From: Serratia sarumanii
GTDB taxonomy: Bacteria; Pseudomonadota; Gammaproteobacteria; Enterobacterales; Enterobacteriaceae
NCBI RefSeq assembly: GCF_029962605.1
Contig: NZ_CP124750.1
Coordinates: 3,596,001 to 3,660,000 of the forward strand
Length of the DNA: 64,000 nt
Direction: 5' to 3'
Part shown: positions 1 through 10,858 of the stretch, piece by piece
How the letters are laid out: each line of letters starts with the position of its first letter
Numbering within the stretch: position 1 is the stretch's first letter
Program-made: the position numbers and the translations under genes
Notes under the pieces: model-generated
What the model was told of the DNA's origin: nothing
The model's input: the letters and a program-made list of their open reading frames with translations, nothing else
Database searches by the model: none

Positions 1-527
1 CGCTGATGGAACGAGAAGGTCGGCTGCTCTTCTATCGCCTCCAGCATCGGGCGGTAGGGCCGCTCCTGGCGCGGCACGGTGCGGGTTTCCACGTGGCTGA
101 ACTCGCCGTCGACCCGCACCGCGCAAAACAGGTTCGGCGAGGCGACCTGCTCGTCGATGCACTGGTGCAGCTGCGCCTTGGTGATCGGCCGGTCGAACTG
201 CTGGCTGACGCTGGGCTGGAAAAAGGTGACGACGGCGAAGGGGGTTTGCTGTTGCAGGCCGGCCGGCCGGGCGCTGCCGTCGGCGCGCAGCTGGTGTATT
301 TCCTGGTCGAAAGCGATCAGTTCGCCGTCCAGGTGATTGAAGGTGCCGAGGCCGAAATCGCCGTGCTTGAGCAGCTCGGCAATGGTGGTTTCACCCTCGT
401 AGACCCCGTCGATGAGCGCGCTCATCAGCGAGATTTGATAGATTTCGCCCTCCCCGGCGTTGATCGACTGCCTGGCAAAACCCTGCGCCAAATGGCGCGC
501 ACAGGCACACCCGTGTTTTTCGTTCAT
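1..527 (-). CDS. budA: Alpha-acetolactate decarboxylase, N-terminal part (runs off the left edge)
   Basis: Converts 2-acetolactate to acetoin in the 2,3-butanediol fermentation pathway (EC 4.1.1.5). Only about 175 N-terminal codons lie in the window. The start is the ATG at 527, behind a GGAGT-type ribosome binding site. Seen in the translation: [20 protein letters not shown], then [20 protein letters not shown], then [11 protein letters not shown], then [15 protein letters not shown]. These match the conserved N-terminal half of BudA/AlsD decarboxylases. The zinc-binding histidines lie in the missing C-terminal part. budB is expected just beyond the left edge. In Serratia the bud genes switch mixed-acid fermentation to neutral products and are quorum-sensing controlled; the sequence itself does not show that control. 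Confidence 0.93.
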   Translation of the reverse strand, partial: MNEKHGCACARHLAQGFARQSINAGEGEIYQISLMSALIDGVYEGETTIAELLKHGDFGLGTFNHLDGELIAFDQEIHQLRADGSARPAGLQQQTPFAVVTFFQPSVSQQFDRPITKAQLHQCIDEQVASPNLFCAVRVDGEFSHVETRTVPRQERPYRPMLEAIEEQPTFSFHQ

Positions 528-959
528 GACTGACTCCTCCACCAGCGCGAAACCGCGGTTCCGCGCGTTCAAAAGACCCACCGACGGTGAGCCAAGATGC
601 CCCCCAAGGCGCGTTCATCAGTTGGAACGATTCAGCCTGAGGCGACAAAAAAACCGGCACGGCTGGCCGGCCGATAACCAGGCATCAAATCAGAATGAGA
701 TAAAGTAAAGGCTTACTAATCATTAAGACTGAACCGGTTATCAAATTGAACGGTTAATCTGGTGTTGGAGCGACAATCAACTCCGCAGGCGGCTCACGCG
801 GCCTGGGAAAAACATCTGCTATTTGGTGCTAAGCGCCGCGAGGTTTATGCGTTTTCTCTCTATGCGGCCGGGATGGGACGGCGCCGAAGCCCGTCGTCAA
901 CCCGCAGCCAGAGTAGCCGCCGCGCCGCCGGCAGAGAAGCGGGTATTCATAAGAAACGC
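528..959. promoter_or_regulatory. Divergent intergenic region between budA and a LysR gene, with a direct repeat
   Basis: About 450 bp separate the two divergent starts and hold no convincing gene. An AT-rich core around 680-770 contains two near-identical 12-mers, GAACCGGTTATC at 731-742 and GAACGGTTAATC at 748-759, starting 17 bp apart. Repeats spaced by about one and a half helical turns in front of budA could be a regulator site. This is inference from layout. Confidence 0.4.
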
Positions 960-978
960 TTTTGCATATAATGCAAAA
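960..978. promoter_or_regulatory. Palindrome overlapping a -10 box and abutting the LysR start codon
   Basis: TTTTGCAT (960-967), spacer ATA, ATGCAAAA (971-978) is a perfect 8-bp inverted repeat. It contains TATAAT at 967-972. With that -10 box, transcription would begin close to the ATG at 979, giving a leaderless or nearly leaderless mRNA. No Shine-Dalgarno sequence is visible before this start. The palindrome would be well placed as an autorepression operator. Confidence 0.5.
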
Positions 979-1881
979 ATGAATGACGCCCGCTATGTAG
1001 AACATCTGCCAATTTTTCTCGACGTCGCCCGCCTGGGCAGCTTTTCCGCCGCTGCGCGCCGGCTGGGCATGGTGCCCTCCTCGCTGGTGCGCCACATCGA
1101 TGCCCTGGAAAGCGCGCTCGGCGCCGCGCTGTTCGTGCGCTCCACCCGTGGCCTGCTGCTGACCGACGCCGGCGAGCTGCTGCTGACGCGCGCCGCCGCG
1201 CTGATGACGGAAATCACCGGCCTTCGCGCCGAGCTGAGCGCGCTGAACGAAACGCCGCAGGGCACGCTGCGCATCAGCTGCCTGCCAACCTTCGGCAAAA
1301 CCTATGTGCTGCCGCTGCTGCCGACGCTGGCGGAACGCTACCCGCAGCTGTCGGTCGACCTCGATCTGACCGAACGCCAGACCGATCCGACGCAGGAGCG
1401 GCTCGACGCCGCCCTCCGCATCGGCGAACAGAAGGACAGCGCGCTGTATGCCAGCCGCATCGCCACCCAACGCTGGGTGATGTGCGCCAGCCCCGCCTAC
1501 GTCGCCCGCTATGGCCTGCCGGCCGATCTGGAAGCGCTGCCGCAGCATCGGCTGATCGCCCGCTACCACAAGCAGCAGCCGGCCTGCTGGGCGCAGATCC
1601 TCGACGCGGCGCTGATGAACCGCTGCACCATGGCGCTGCGCTGCGACGACTTCACCGCGCAGCGCCAGGCCGCGCTGCTCGGGCTCGGCATCGCCTTTCT
1701 GCCCAACTGGGTGGTGGGGCCTGACGTGCAGCACGGGCAACTGGTGCAGATGCTCGAAGATCCGCGCCATGAGCAGCAAGGCATCTATCTGCTGCGCCCG
1801 ATGGCGAAGGTGTCCGCCCGGCTGGCGGCCTTCACCGCCCTGCTGCAGCAAACCCTCGGTCAGCCGCCCAACTGGGGGTAA
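979..1881 (+). CDS. LysR-family transcriptional regulator
   Basis: A 300-residue LysR-type regulator. The N-terminal winged helix is clear (FLDVARLGSFSAAARRLGM, then SLVRHIDALESALGAALFVR), followed by the effector domain beginning near TLRISCLPTFGK. The helix-turn-helix resembles the CrgA/DmlR subgroup more than classical BudR. It lies divergent to budA, so it could control the bud genes, but the sequence does not prove that. I use ATG 979: the frame stays open back to 823, but that extension is low-complexity and unlike LysR N-termini. The 3' end overlaps the convergent eutC stop by 22 bp. Confidence 0.85.
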   Translation: MNDARYVEHLPIFLDVARLGSFSAAARRLGMVPSSLVRHIDALESALGAALFVRSTRGLLLTDAGELLLTRAAALMTEITGLRAELSALNETPQGTLRISCLPTFGKTYVLPLLPTLAERYPQLSVDLDLTERQTDPTQERLDAALRIGEQKDSALYASRIATQRWVMCASPAYVARYGLPADLEALPQHRLIARYHKQQPACWAQILDAALMNRCTMALRCDDFTAQRQAALLGLGIAFLPNWVVGPDVQHGQLVQMLEDPRHEQQGIYLLRPMAKVSARLAAFTALLQQTLGQPPNWG

Positions 1882-2651
1882 AGCGGCGTTACCCGGCCGC
1901 GCAGCGCCGGGTTGTCACTCTCGTCTTTCAGTTCGACGCCGGTCAGCCGGCGCTGGAACGCCTGCTCCAGCAGCCAGGCCAATTTGAACGCCGCCTGCGG
2001 GTAATCCAGCCCCTCGGGGCGCACGTTGGAGATGCAATTGCGCTCGGCGTCCGTTCTGTGCGCGTTCGGCCCCCAGGTCATATAGACACCCAGGCTGTCC
2101 GGCGACGACAGCCCCGGCCGTTCGCCGATCAGCACCGCCACCGCCCGGGCCTGCAGGCATTCGCCGATCTCATCCCCCAGCGCCACCCGCGCCTGATGCG
2201 CCAGCACCACCGGCGCAACGGTCAGCCCCAGCGTATCGAGATAGGGCCGCAGCGCCTGCAGCAGCGGCAGCGCCTGGCGGTGCACCGCCTTGGAGGAGAG
2301 GCCGTCCGCCACTATCAGCAGCAGATCGACGCGGCGCGATGGCGAACCGAGCAGCAGGCTGCGGCTATCCGACGCCAACCGCCGCCCCAGATCCGGCCGG
2401 CGCAGATAGGCGGCGCGGTCGGCGGCCTGGCTGTGCACCGCCAGCGTGGGCCAACCGGCATCGTGCAGATCCGCCGCCAGCCGCTCGCTGTCGAAAGGCT
2501 GATGCACCGCGTCGCGCGCCTGGGCATGAGCCAGGCCGAAGCGCAGCAGTTCGTCAGTCGGCAGGCTGGCGCCGGTGCGCCCCAGCGCGATGCGCGCATC
2601 GGTAAAGGCGCGCAGCGCGTCCCAGCTGTTGGCGTGAACCGGTTTGCTCAT
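1860..2651 (-). CDS. eutC: Ethanolamine ammonia-lyase small (beta) subunit
   Basis: Small subunit of the adenosylcobalamin-dependent lyase that splits ethanolamine into acetaldehyde and ammonia (EC 4.3.1.7). The 263-residue protein has the family hallmarks: FTDARIALGRTGAS near the N-terminus, LLLIVADGLSSKAV in the middle, then LIGERPGLSSPDSLGVY and the C-terminal ERNCISNVRPEGL. Its start overlaps the eutB stop by 4 bp (ATGA), so the two are translationally coupled. No eutA reactivase, microcompartment genes or eutR lie nearby, so this is the minimal cytosolic type of system. The stop region overlaps the upstream LysR gene tail to tail. Confidence 0.95.
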   Translation of the reverse strand: MSKPVHANSWDALRAFTDARIALGRTGASLPTDELLRFGLAHAQARDAVHQPFDSERLAADLHDAGWPTLAVHSQAADRAAYLRRPDLGRRLASDSRSLLLGSPSRRVDLLLIVADGLSSKAVHRQALPLLQALRPYLDTLGLTVAPVVLAHQARVALGDEIGECLQARAVAVLIGERPGLSSPDSLGVYMTWGPNAHRTDAERNCISNVRPEGLDYPQAAFKLAWLLEQAFQRRLTGVELKDESDNPALRGRVTPLYPQLGG

Positions 2652-4033
2652 GTGCGTTCTCCCTGCAGCGCCAGCAACAGCGGATGATTGGCGGCAGCAT
2701 CGCGCAGCCGCCCGCGTTCGTCGGTGATGTTCATCGCCGCCAGCCAGGCGGCGAACTCTGGCGCGTGCTTCAGCCCCAGCAGCTCGCGGATATAGAGCGC
2801 GTCATGGAACGACGTGCTTTGGTAGTTGAGCATGATGTCGTCCGCGCCCGGCACGCCGATCAGGAACGTTAACCCGGCGGCGGCCAACAGCGTCAGCAGC
2901 GTGTCCATGTCGTCCTGATCGGCTTCGGCATGGTTGGTGTAGCAGACGTCGCAGCCCAGCGGCAGCCCGAGCAGCTTGCCGCAGAAGTGGTCCTCCAGCC
3001 CGGCGCGGATAATTTGCTTGCCGTCATACAGGTATTCGGGGCCGATAAACCCTACCACGGTGTTGATCAGCAGCGGCGAGAAATGGCGCGCCACCGCATA
3101 GGCGCGCGCCTCGCAGGTTTGCTGATCGACGCCGTGATGGGCATTGGCCGACAGGCAGCTGCCCTGCCCGGTTTCGAAATACATCACGTTGTCGCCCAGC
3201 GTGCCGCGCCTGAGGCTCAGCGCCGCCTGCTGCGCTTCCGCCAGCAGCGCCAGATTAATGCCGAAGCCGCGATTGGCCGCTTCGGTACCAGCGATCGACT
3301 GAAACACCAGATCCACCGGCGCGCCGCGCTCTATCAGCCGCAGCGTGTTGGTCACGTGGGTCAGCACGCAGGATTGGGTGGGAATGGCAAAGCGCTGGAT
3401 CACGTCGTCCAGCATGTAGTTGAGCTTTTCCAGCAGCGGCAGGCTGTCGCTGGCCGGATTGATGCCGACCACCGCGTCGCCGCTGCCGTACAACAGGCCG
3501 TCCAGCATGCTGGCGGCGATGCCCTGCAGGCTGTCGGTCGGGTGATTGGGCTGCAGCCGCACGCTGAGGTGGCCCGGCAGGCCAATCGTATTGCGAAAGC
3601 GCGTCACCACCCGGCACTTCTTGGCCACCAAAATCAGATCCTGATTGCGCATGATCTTGCTCACCGCCGCCGCCATCTCCGGCGTGATGCCGGCCGCCAC
3701 CTGCGCCAGCATGGCGCTGTCCGCCTGCTCGCTCAACAGCCAGTCGCGAAAATCGCCGACCGTGAGGTGCGAGATGGGCTCGAAGGCGGCGGCATCGTGG
3801 CCGTCGATAATCAGGCGCGTCACCTCGTCCTGTTCGTACGGCACCAGCGCCTGCTGCAGGAACGTCTTGAGCGGCAAGTCCGCCAGCGCGATGCGCGCCG
3901 CCATGCGCTCTTCGGCGCTGTGCGCCGCCACCTCCGCCAGATAATCGCCGGAACGCGCCGGCGAAGCCTTCGCCATCAGTTGACGCAGATCGCCGAAGCG
4001 ATAGCCGCGTTGGCCCACCGTTGCCTGATACAT
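2648..4033 (-). CDS. eutB: Ethanolamine ammonia-lyase large (alpha) subunit
   Basis: Catalytic TIM-barrel subunit that binds ethanolamine and, with EutC, adenosylcobalamin. At 461 residues it is the usual length. Recognisable segments include VGINPASDSLPLLEKLNYML, VFQSIAGTEAANRGFGINL, MYFETGQGSCLSANAHHGVD, GFIGPEYLYDGKQIIRAGLE and TNHAEADQDDMDTLL. A strong purine-rich site (AGGGAGGGGG) precedes the ATG at 4033. It is first in a two-gene eutBC operon. In other bacteria eutBC often sits beside an ethanolamine permease (eat), which is not visible here. Confidence 0.96.
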   Translation of the reverse strand: MYQATVGQRGYRFGDLRQLMAKASPARSGDYLAEVAAHSAEERMAARIALADLPLKTFLQQALVPYEQDEVTRLIIDGHDAAAFEPISHLTVGDFRDWLLSEQADSAMLAQVAAGITPEMAAAVSKIMRNQDLILVAKKCRVVTRFRNTIGLPGHLSVRLQPNHPTDSLQGIAASMLDGLLYGSGDAVVGINPASDSLPLLEKLNYMLDDVIQRFAIPTQSCVLTHVTNTLRLIERGAPVDLVFQSIAGTEAANRGFGINLALLAEAQQAALSLRRGTLGDNVMYFETGQGSCLSANAHHGVDQQTCEARAYAVARHFSPLLINTVVGFIGPEYLYDGKQIIRAGLEDHFCGKLLGLPLGCDVCYTNHAEADQDDMDTLLTLLAAAGLTFLIGVPGADDIMLNYQSTSFHDALYIRELLGLKHAPEFAAWLAAMNITDERGRLRDAAANHPLLLALQGERT

Positions 4034-4192
4034 AGCCCCCTCCCTTGCCCCGAGTGACGAGATAAAAGCCCTGCACCAAGTGTAGTCAGTGAGAGAAGAA
4101 AATTAATTTGCCTGCGATCGCCGTCATCGCGCTTCCCGCCATTTCACCCGCCGCCGCTTCGGGTTACAGTAGCCGCGAAAACAGGAGGGGTG

Positions 4193-4741
4193 ATGGATCC
4201 GCAACGGCAAATTATCGACTGGCTGCAACAAGATGACGCGCGCATGGCCGCCCTGCGCACCGTGCGCCGGCTCGGCCTGAATGACTGGTGCCTCGGCGCC
4301 GGCTTCGTACGCAATCTGGTGTGGGATCGGCGCCACGGCTATGTGGAGCCCACGCCGCTCAACGATATCGACGTGATCCACTTCGATGCGGAGCGTGCGG
4401 ACGCCGAGCGCGATCGCATGCTGGAGGCGCGGCTGCAGCAATGGCTGCCGCAGCCGTGGTCGGTCAAGAATCAGGCGCGCATGCATCTGCGCGGCGGCCG
4501 GGCGCCTTACCGCAACAGCGAAGAGGCCATCAGCTTCTGGACCGAAGTGGAAACGGCGATCGGCGCGCGCCTGAACACCGACGACAGCCTCACGCTGGTG
4601 GCTCCCTTCGGGCTCGCGGCGCTGTTCGGCGACACCATCACCTTCAACGTGAAAAACGGCGATCGCGCTGCCTATGCCCAGCGGGTGCTCGACAAAGGCT
4701 GGCTGCAGCGCTGGCCGCACCTGCGGCAGGTAAAGATTTAG
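4193..4741 (+). CDS. Nucleotidyltransferase family protein (NTP_transf_6 type)
   Basis: A 182-residue member of the YitI-like nucleotidyltransferase family. The signature is LGAGFVRNLVWDRRHG followed by PLNDIDVIHFD, where the Asp-x-Asp pair is the expected metal-binding motif. The substrate is unknown. I prefer ATG 4193: AGGAGG at 4183-4188 sits too close to the in-frame GTG at 4190. It is divergent from eutB with a 159-bp gap and is followed 52 bp later by the FlxA-like gene on the same strand. Confidence 0.8.
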   Translation: MDPQRQIIDWLQQDDARMAALRTVRRLGLNDWCLGAGFVRNLVWDRRHGYVEPTPLNDIDVIHFDAERADAERDRMLEARLQQWLPQPWSVKNQARMHLRGGRAPYRNSEEAISFWTEVETAIGARLNTDDSLTLVAPFGLAALFGDTITFNVKNGDRAAYAQRVLDKGWLQRWPHLRQVKI

Positions 4742-4793
4742 CCGCCGCTGCCGATACCCTGAACAGCGATATACCGACTCAGGGAGAGCATCC

Positions 4794-5261
4794 ATGTCGA
4801 CCAGCATCACCATGATCGTACCGATCAAAAATACCGTTCCCGGCGTCAGCAACGTCTTCAGCGCGCCGGGCCATCAGGGCGAATTGCTGATGGCCAAACC
4901 GGTCAACAACCAGCCGGAAGGCGGCAAGGCGAAGAAAAGCGAAGGCGCCAACGGCAATGACGAACCGGCAAATCTCAACGAAAGCCGCGCCTCGGCACGC
5001 ATCAAGGCGCTGAACCGGCAGATTCAGGCTCTGCAGCAAAAGCTGGTGGAGCTGAAGGACTCCAGCGCCGATCCCAAAGAGATCGAGAAGCAGAAACAGC
5101 TGATCGAAGCGCAGATCAAGATGCTGCAGGCCGAGATCGCGCGCATCCAGAAAGAAGAAATGGAAAAGCAGCAGCAGGAGCAAATGGAAAAAGCCGCGGC
5201 GCAAGCCGGCGACGGCGTAAACCGCCCGACGCCGCTCAACGCGGTGGACGTCTATATCTGA
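4794..5261 (+). CDS. FlxA-like coiled-coil protein
   Basis: A 155-residue hydrophilic protein with no signal peptide or membrane segment. Residues about 62-135 form a long charged coiled coil rich in Lys, Glu and Gln (ASARIKALNRQIQALQQKLV, then EIEKQKQLIEAQIKMLQAEI), as in the FlxA family (PF14282). It ends TPLNAVDVYI. E. coli FlxA is a FliA-dependent gene of unknown function, but I see no convincing flagellar sigma-28 promoter here. Its stop is one base from the stop of the convergent yfeR gene. Confidence 0.75.
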   Translation: MSTSITMIVPIKNTVPGVSNVFSAPGHQGELLMAKPVNNQPEGGKAKKSEGANGNDEPANLNESRASARIKALNRQIQALQQKLVELKDSSADPKEIEKQKQLIEAQIKMLQAEIARIQKEEMEKQQQEQMEKAAAQAGDGVNRPTPLNAVDVYI

Positions 5262-5262
5262 G

Positions 5263-6183
5263 TCAATATTCCGCGTTTTCCTGCCGGCGCTGGTGCAGCA
5301 GCGCCGCCTGCTGACGCGCGACCTGCCAGATGGCCTCCGCCGCCGGCGTCAGCGAGCGATTTTTACGCCGCACCAGCATCAGCGCGCGATTGATCTCCGG
5401 CACCAGCCGCCGCACCCGGAGCCGCCCCCCTTCCGGCAGCGGCAGCGCCAACGCCGGGAAGATGCTGATGCCAATCCCTTCCGCCACCATCGGGAACAGC
5501 GTGGCCGGATGGCCGATTTCCTGCACCACCTGCGCCTCGACGCCCTGCTGCCTCAGCGCGCTGTCGATCAACGGCCGGCTGCCCGACGCGTAATCCTGCA
5601 ACACCAGGCGGCAGCCGTTTAACGCCGACCAACGCACCTCTTGCTGCGCAGCAAACGGGTGGTCGTCGCGGCACAGCAGCAGGAACGGTTCATGCAGCAC
5701 CGCTTCGCACTCCAGATCCACCGCCTGCACCGGATCGACCACGATGCCGAAATCCACCTCGGCGTTGCGCACGCTGTGCAGTACCTGCTGCTGCGCCTGA
5801 TCGCGCAGCATGATGCGGATCTCCGGGTATTCGCGTTCGCCGGCGGCGATGCACTGCGGCATCAGATGGGCGGAAATGGTCTGGCTGGTCGCCACCCGCA
5901 CCGTGCCGCTGCGCTGTACGCCAAAGCTGCGCGCATCCAGCAATGCGGCCTGCAGTTCGTCCAGCAGCCTTTCGACCCGGTTGGCCAGCCGCAGGCCGGC
6001 GTCGGTCAACACCACTTCACGCGTAGTGCGATCCAGCAGGCGCACGCCGACCTCCGCCTCCAGCTCTTTCACGCTGTGGCTGACCGCCGATTGCGTCAGG
6101 CCGATCGCCTCGCCGGCGCGGCTGAAGCTGCCGTGGCGGGTGACAGCGACGAACACCCGCAGCTGTTTGAGTGAGTAATTCAT
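5263..6183 (-). CDS. yfeR: LysR-family regulator YfeR
   Basis: A 306-residue LysR regulator with the N-terminal winged helix [20 protein letters not shown] and [20 protein letters not shown], and the effector domain from about residue 92. It is transcribed away from yfeH, the same divergent arrangement as E. coli yfeR-yfeH upstream of ypeB-ligA, and this fixes the identity. YfeR was described in Salmonella as an osmolarity-linked regulator of yfeH. Paired palindromes in the shared promoter are its likely operator. Confidence 0.88.
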   Translation of the reverse strand: MNYSLKQLRVFVAVTRHGSFSRAGEAIGLTQSAVSHSVKELEAEVGVRLLDRTTREVVLTDAGLRLANRVERLLDELQAALLDARSFGVQRSGTVRVATSQTISAHLMPQCIAAGEREYPEIRIMLRDQAQQQVLHSVRNAEVDFGIVVDPVQAVDLECEAVLHEPFLLLCRDDHPFAAQQEVRWSALNGCRLVLQDYASGSRPLIDSALRQQGVEAQVVQEIGHPATLFPMVAEGIGISIFPALALPLPEGGRLRVRRLVPEINRALMLVRRKNRSLTPAAEAIWQVARQQAALLHQRRQENAEY

Positions 6184-6190
6184 GTGTTAT

Positions 6191-6221
6191 ATTCATAGAT
6201 GAATTAAATAAATCAATTTAA
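6191..6221. promoter_or_regulatory. Two adjacent inverted repeats in the yfeR-yfeH promoter
   Basis: ATTCAT-AG-ATGAAT (6191-6204) is immediately followed by TTAAAT-AAATCA-ATTTAA (6204-6221). Both have perfect 6-bp arms, in a very AT-rich 96-bp gap between divergent genes. The TTAAAT/ATTTAA arms have LysR-type spacing. This is a plausible YfeR binding region. Confidence 0.5.
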
Positions 6222-6279
6222 TTATTATATGCCCACGCGGGAGAATAGCCCCATCGATTTTCTACCCGAGCGCATCGCC

Positions 6280-7278
6280 ATGAGATTCCTGCCCGATCGT
6301 TTTACCCTGACGCTGATCGCCACCGTGCTACTGGCGTCGTTCCTGCCGGCACGCGGCGAGTTCGTCGGCTGGCTCAACGCCCTGACCATCGCCGCCATCG
6401 CCCTGCTGTTCTTCATGCACGGCGCCAAGCTGTCGCGCGAGGCCATCCTGGCCGGCAGCAATAACTGGCGGCTGCATCTGTGGGTGATGTTCAGCACCTT
6501 CATCATTTTTCCGGCGCTGGGGATGCTGTTCGCCTGGTGGGCGCCGATCGACGTCAGCCCCGAGTTGTACGCCGGTTTCATCTACCTGTGCATTCTGCCC
6601 GCCACCGTGCAGTCGGCCATCGCCTTCACCTCGCTGGCGGGCGGCAACGTGGCGGCGGCGGTGTGCAGCGCCTCCGCCTCCAGCCTGCTGGGGATCTTCG
6701 TGTCGCCGCTGCTGGTCGGCCTGCTGATGAACGTGCACGGCGATACCGGCAGCCTGCGGCAGGTGGGCTCGATCGTGCTGCAGCTGCTGGTGCCGTTCGT
6801 CGCCGGCCACCTGCTGCGGCCGCTGATCGGCGGCTGGATCGAGCGTCATCGCCCGCTGATCGGCAAAACCGACCAGACCTCGATTCTGCTGGTGGTGTAC
6901 GCCGCCTTCAGCGAGGCGGTCACACACGGCATCTGGCATCAGGTGGGGATCGGTTCGCTGGCGTTTATCGTCGGCGGCAGCATCGTGCTGCTGACGATCG
7001 TGCTGGTGGTGAACACCTATATGGCGCGCTGGCTGGGATTCAGCAAGGCGGACGAGATCACCATCGTGTTCTGCGGTTCGAAGAAAAGCCTGGCAAACGG
7101 CATTCCGATGGCCAATATCCTGTTCCCGGCGGCGACGGTGGGGATCATGGTGCTGCCGCTGATGGTGTTCCATCAGGTGCAGCTGATGACCTGTGCGGTG
7201 CTGGCGAAAAGGTATCAGCGCAAGCAGCGGGCGCAACAGGCGGTACCCAACGCCAACGCGCAGGCGTCGCGCGGGTAA
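6280..7278 (+). CDS. yfeH: Bile acid:sodium symporter family protein YfeH
   Basis: An inner membrane protein of about 332 residues with around ten hydrophobic segments, in the BASS/SBF-like family (PF13593). Strong matches to E. coli YfeH include ALLFFMHGAKLSREAI, CILPATVQSAIAFTS, GGNVAAAVCSASASSLLGIF, DQTSILLVVYAAFSEAV and VFCGSKKSLANGIPMANILF. The physiological substrate is not established. The frame is open from 6229, but MRFLPDRFTLTL at 6280 matches the family N-terminus and the 17 extra upstream codons do not, so I use 6280. It is divergent from yfeR. Confidence 0.9.
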   Translation: MRFLPDRFTLTLIATVLLASFLPARGEFVGWLNALTIAAIALLFFMHGAKLSREAILAGSNNWRLHLWVMFSTFIIFPALGMLFAWWAPIDVSPELYAGFIYLCILPATVQSAIAFTSLAGGNVAAAVCSASASSLLGIFVSPLLVGLLMNVHGDTGSLRQVGSIVLQLLVPFVAGHLLRPLIGGWIERHRPLIGKTDQTSILLVVYAAFSEAVTHGIWHQVGIGSLAFIVGGSIVLLTIVLVVNTYMARWLGFSKADEITIVFCGSKKSLANGIPMANILFPAATVGIMVLPLMVFHQVQLMTCAVLAKRYQRKQRAQQAVPNANAQASRG

Positions 7279-7301
7279 AAAAAGACGGGCCGGGGCCCGT
7301 C
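7277..7301 (-). terminator. Rho-independent terminator downstream of ypeB
   Basis: Stem GACGGGC/GCCCGTC (7284-7301) with a CGGG loop. On the minus strand it is followed by seven U residues (A-run at 7277-7283). It ends the ligA-ypeB transcript and lies at the stop of convergent yfeH. Confidence 0.8.
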
Positions 7302-7304
7302 AGT

Positions 7305-7519
7305 TCAACTTTTCTTCAGCGGCTTGACCAGGTGGTCAAGCCCTTCGATTTTAATCGCCAGCGTCATCTCCATCAGCATGCCGAGCTTGCCTTTGGGGAA
7401 TTCGCCCTTGCGGGCGAACCACAGCAGGTACTCTTCGGGCAGATCGATCAGCACCCGCCCCTGGTACTTGCCGAACGGCATCACGGTATTGGCGATCTCC
7501 AGCAGGTTTTCCTTTTCCA

Positions 7520-7520
<1 letters not shown>
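7305..7520 (-). CDS. ypeB: DUF3820 family small protein YpeB
   Basis: A 71-residue cytosolic protein (MEKENLLEIANTVMPFGKYQ, then GRVLIDLPEEYLLWFARKGE) with the MPFGKYQGR/LPEEYLLWFA signature of DUF3820. Function is unknown. It follows ligA on the same strand with the genes touching at 7520, as in E. coli, so it is probably co-transcribed with ligA. Confidence 0.9.
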
Positions 7521-9544
<2,024 letters not shown>

Positions 9545-9558
9545 TCACCATCAAAGAT

Positions 9559-9581
9559 AAAAAACCCCCGGCTAGCGGGGG
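9559..9581 (-). terminator. Hairpin with U-tract between zipA and ligA
   Basis: CCCCCG (9565-9570) pairs with CGGGGG (9576-9581) around GCTAG. On the minus strand it is followed by six U residues (A-run 9559-9564). It lies in the 79-bp gap between the zipA stop and the ligA start, so it should end or attenuate zipA transcription. Confidence 0.75.
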
Positions 9582-9620
9582 CTTTGTTGTTACGGATGTT
9601 CTGTGCGCGCGGCAACCCGG

Positions 9621-10637
9621 TCAGGCGTTGTTTTCCAACACTTCACGGATGCGCGCTTTGTAGGTTTCCAGCTTCTGCGGCGTCATCATGCGGCGCTCGT
9701 CGTCCAGCACCACGCCGCCCACGTCGTCGGCGATGCGCTGTGCCGACTGCAGCATCAGCTTGAAGTTCTGATTGGCGTCGCCGTAAGACGGCACCATCAT
9801 GAACATCGACACGCCCGGCGTGGAGAAGTCGGACATCATGTCAGGATCGAACGATCCCGGCTTGACCATGTTCGCCAGGCTGAACAGCACCGGGCCGCTG
9901 CCGGCCGGGCTGATATGGCGGTGGAAGATACCCATTTCGCCAAACTGGAAGCCGGCCTGCAACACGCTCTGCAGCAGCACTTCGCCGCCGATCACGCCGC
10001 CCTGGTGGGCCGCGACGTGCAGCACCAGCACGGTCTCTTTCAGTTTAGCCTGAATTGGCGCAGCCGCCGGCTGCGGTGCAGGTTCCGGCGCAGGCTTCAC
10101 TTCCGGCGCTGGCTGCACAGAGGCCGGCTCGGCGTGGAATGCCGGTTCCGCCACCTGCGGCACCTCATGTTCATGCGGCAGATCGTCGACGCGCGGCTCA
10201 CGGCGCGCGGCCGGTTGCGGTTGCTGCGGTTCGGCCGGTTCTTCGTCCGGCGCGTAGTTGTTCAGCAGGATGTCATCATACTCCGGCCGCTGAGACAACG
10301 GAGGCGGCGTCTGATGGGCAGCCGGCTGAACGGCGCGGGGCGCTGGCGCAGCCGCCGGAGCGGGCTTCGGCGCGGCCACGGGTTCTTCGCGTGCGGCATC
10401 GAAATGGCCGAATGACGGCTCGTCTTGCGGGTGAGCGGCGCGTACGCGCACCTCACCGACGCCTTCTTCGAGATCGTCGATCGGAGTTTGTTCACGTTCC
10501 TTTTGGGAACGTTTGGCTGGGCGATCGCGGAAGAGCGCTGACCGTTCTTTGCGACTGGTCCACAGACCGTGCAATAACAGCGCTATTATGGCGATCGCGC
10601 CAACAACGATTAATATCAGACGCAAATCCTGCATCAT
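9621..10637 (-). CDS. zipA: Cell division protein ZipA
   Basis: An essential divisome protein that tethers FtsZ to the inner membrane. About 338 residues: N-terminal membrane anchor ([20 protein letters not shown]), a basic stretch ([20 protein letters not shown]), a long Pro/Ala/Gln-rich linker (about residues 60-195) and the C-terminal FtsZ-binding domain ([56 protein letters not shown]). The start is the first of two tandem ATGs (10637, 10634), as in E. coli (MMQDLRL); the open frame to 10709 is not family sequence. Divergent from cysZ. Confidence 0.96.
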   Translation of the reverse strand: MMQDLRLILIVVGAIAIIALLLHGLWTSRKERSALFRDRPAKRSQKEREQTPIDDLEEGVGEVRVRAAHPQDEPSFGHFDAAREEPVAAPKPAPAAAPAPRAVQPAAHQTPPPLSQRPEYDDILLNNYAPDEEPAEPQQPQPAARREPRVDDLPHEHEVPQVAEPAFHAEPASVQPAPEVKPAPEPAPQPAAAPIQAKLKETVLVLHVAAHQGGVIGGEVLLQSVLQAGFQFGEMGIFHRHISPAGSGPVLFSLANMVKPGSFDPDMMSDFSTPGVSMFMMVPSYGDANQNFKLMLQSAQRIADDVGGVVLDDERRMMTPQKLETYKARIREVLENNA

Positions 10638-10858
10638 TGCTATCTCTGTTGTTCCAATACATTGCCACCGCGGCAAACATTCACTCTTTAACTCTATTTG
10701 CCCGCGCACACAAGTGCAAGTCCGTGCTGAACTTTATGCCAATAAAGATGATTATACTGCCTTTTTCTGCTGGTTTTTCAGCCAACCCTACCCTAGCCAG
10801 TGGAAAATCATCCCTATATGATAATGATGCCTGTTCAGACAACGAGATAACTTAAGAT

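Noticed and set aside
6..533. 175-codon plus-strand open frame at the left edge
   Set aside because: It is antisense to budA, whose translation matches acetolactate decarboxylase. The plus frame has no family resemblance.
823..978. N-terminal extension of the LysR gene
   Set aside because: The 52 extra codons are low-complexity, lack a ribosome binding site and do not resemble LysR N-termini; a -10 box lies inside them.
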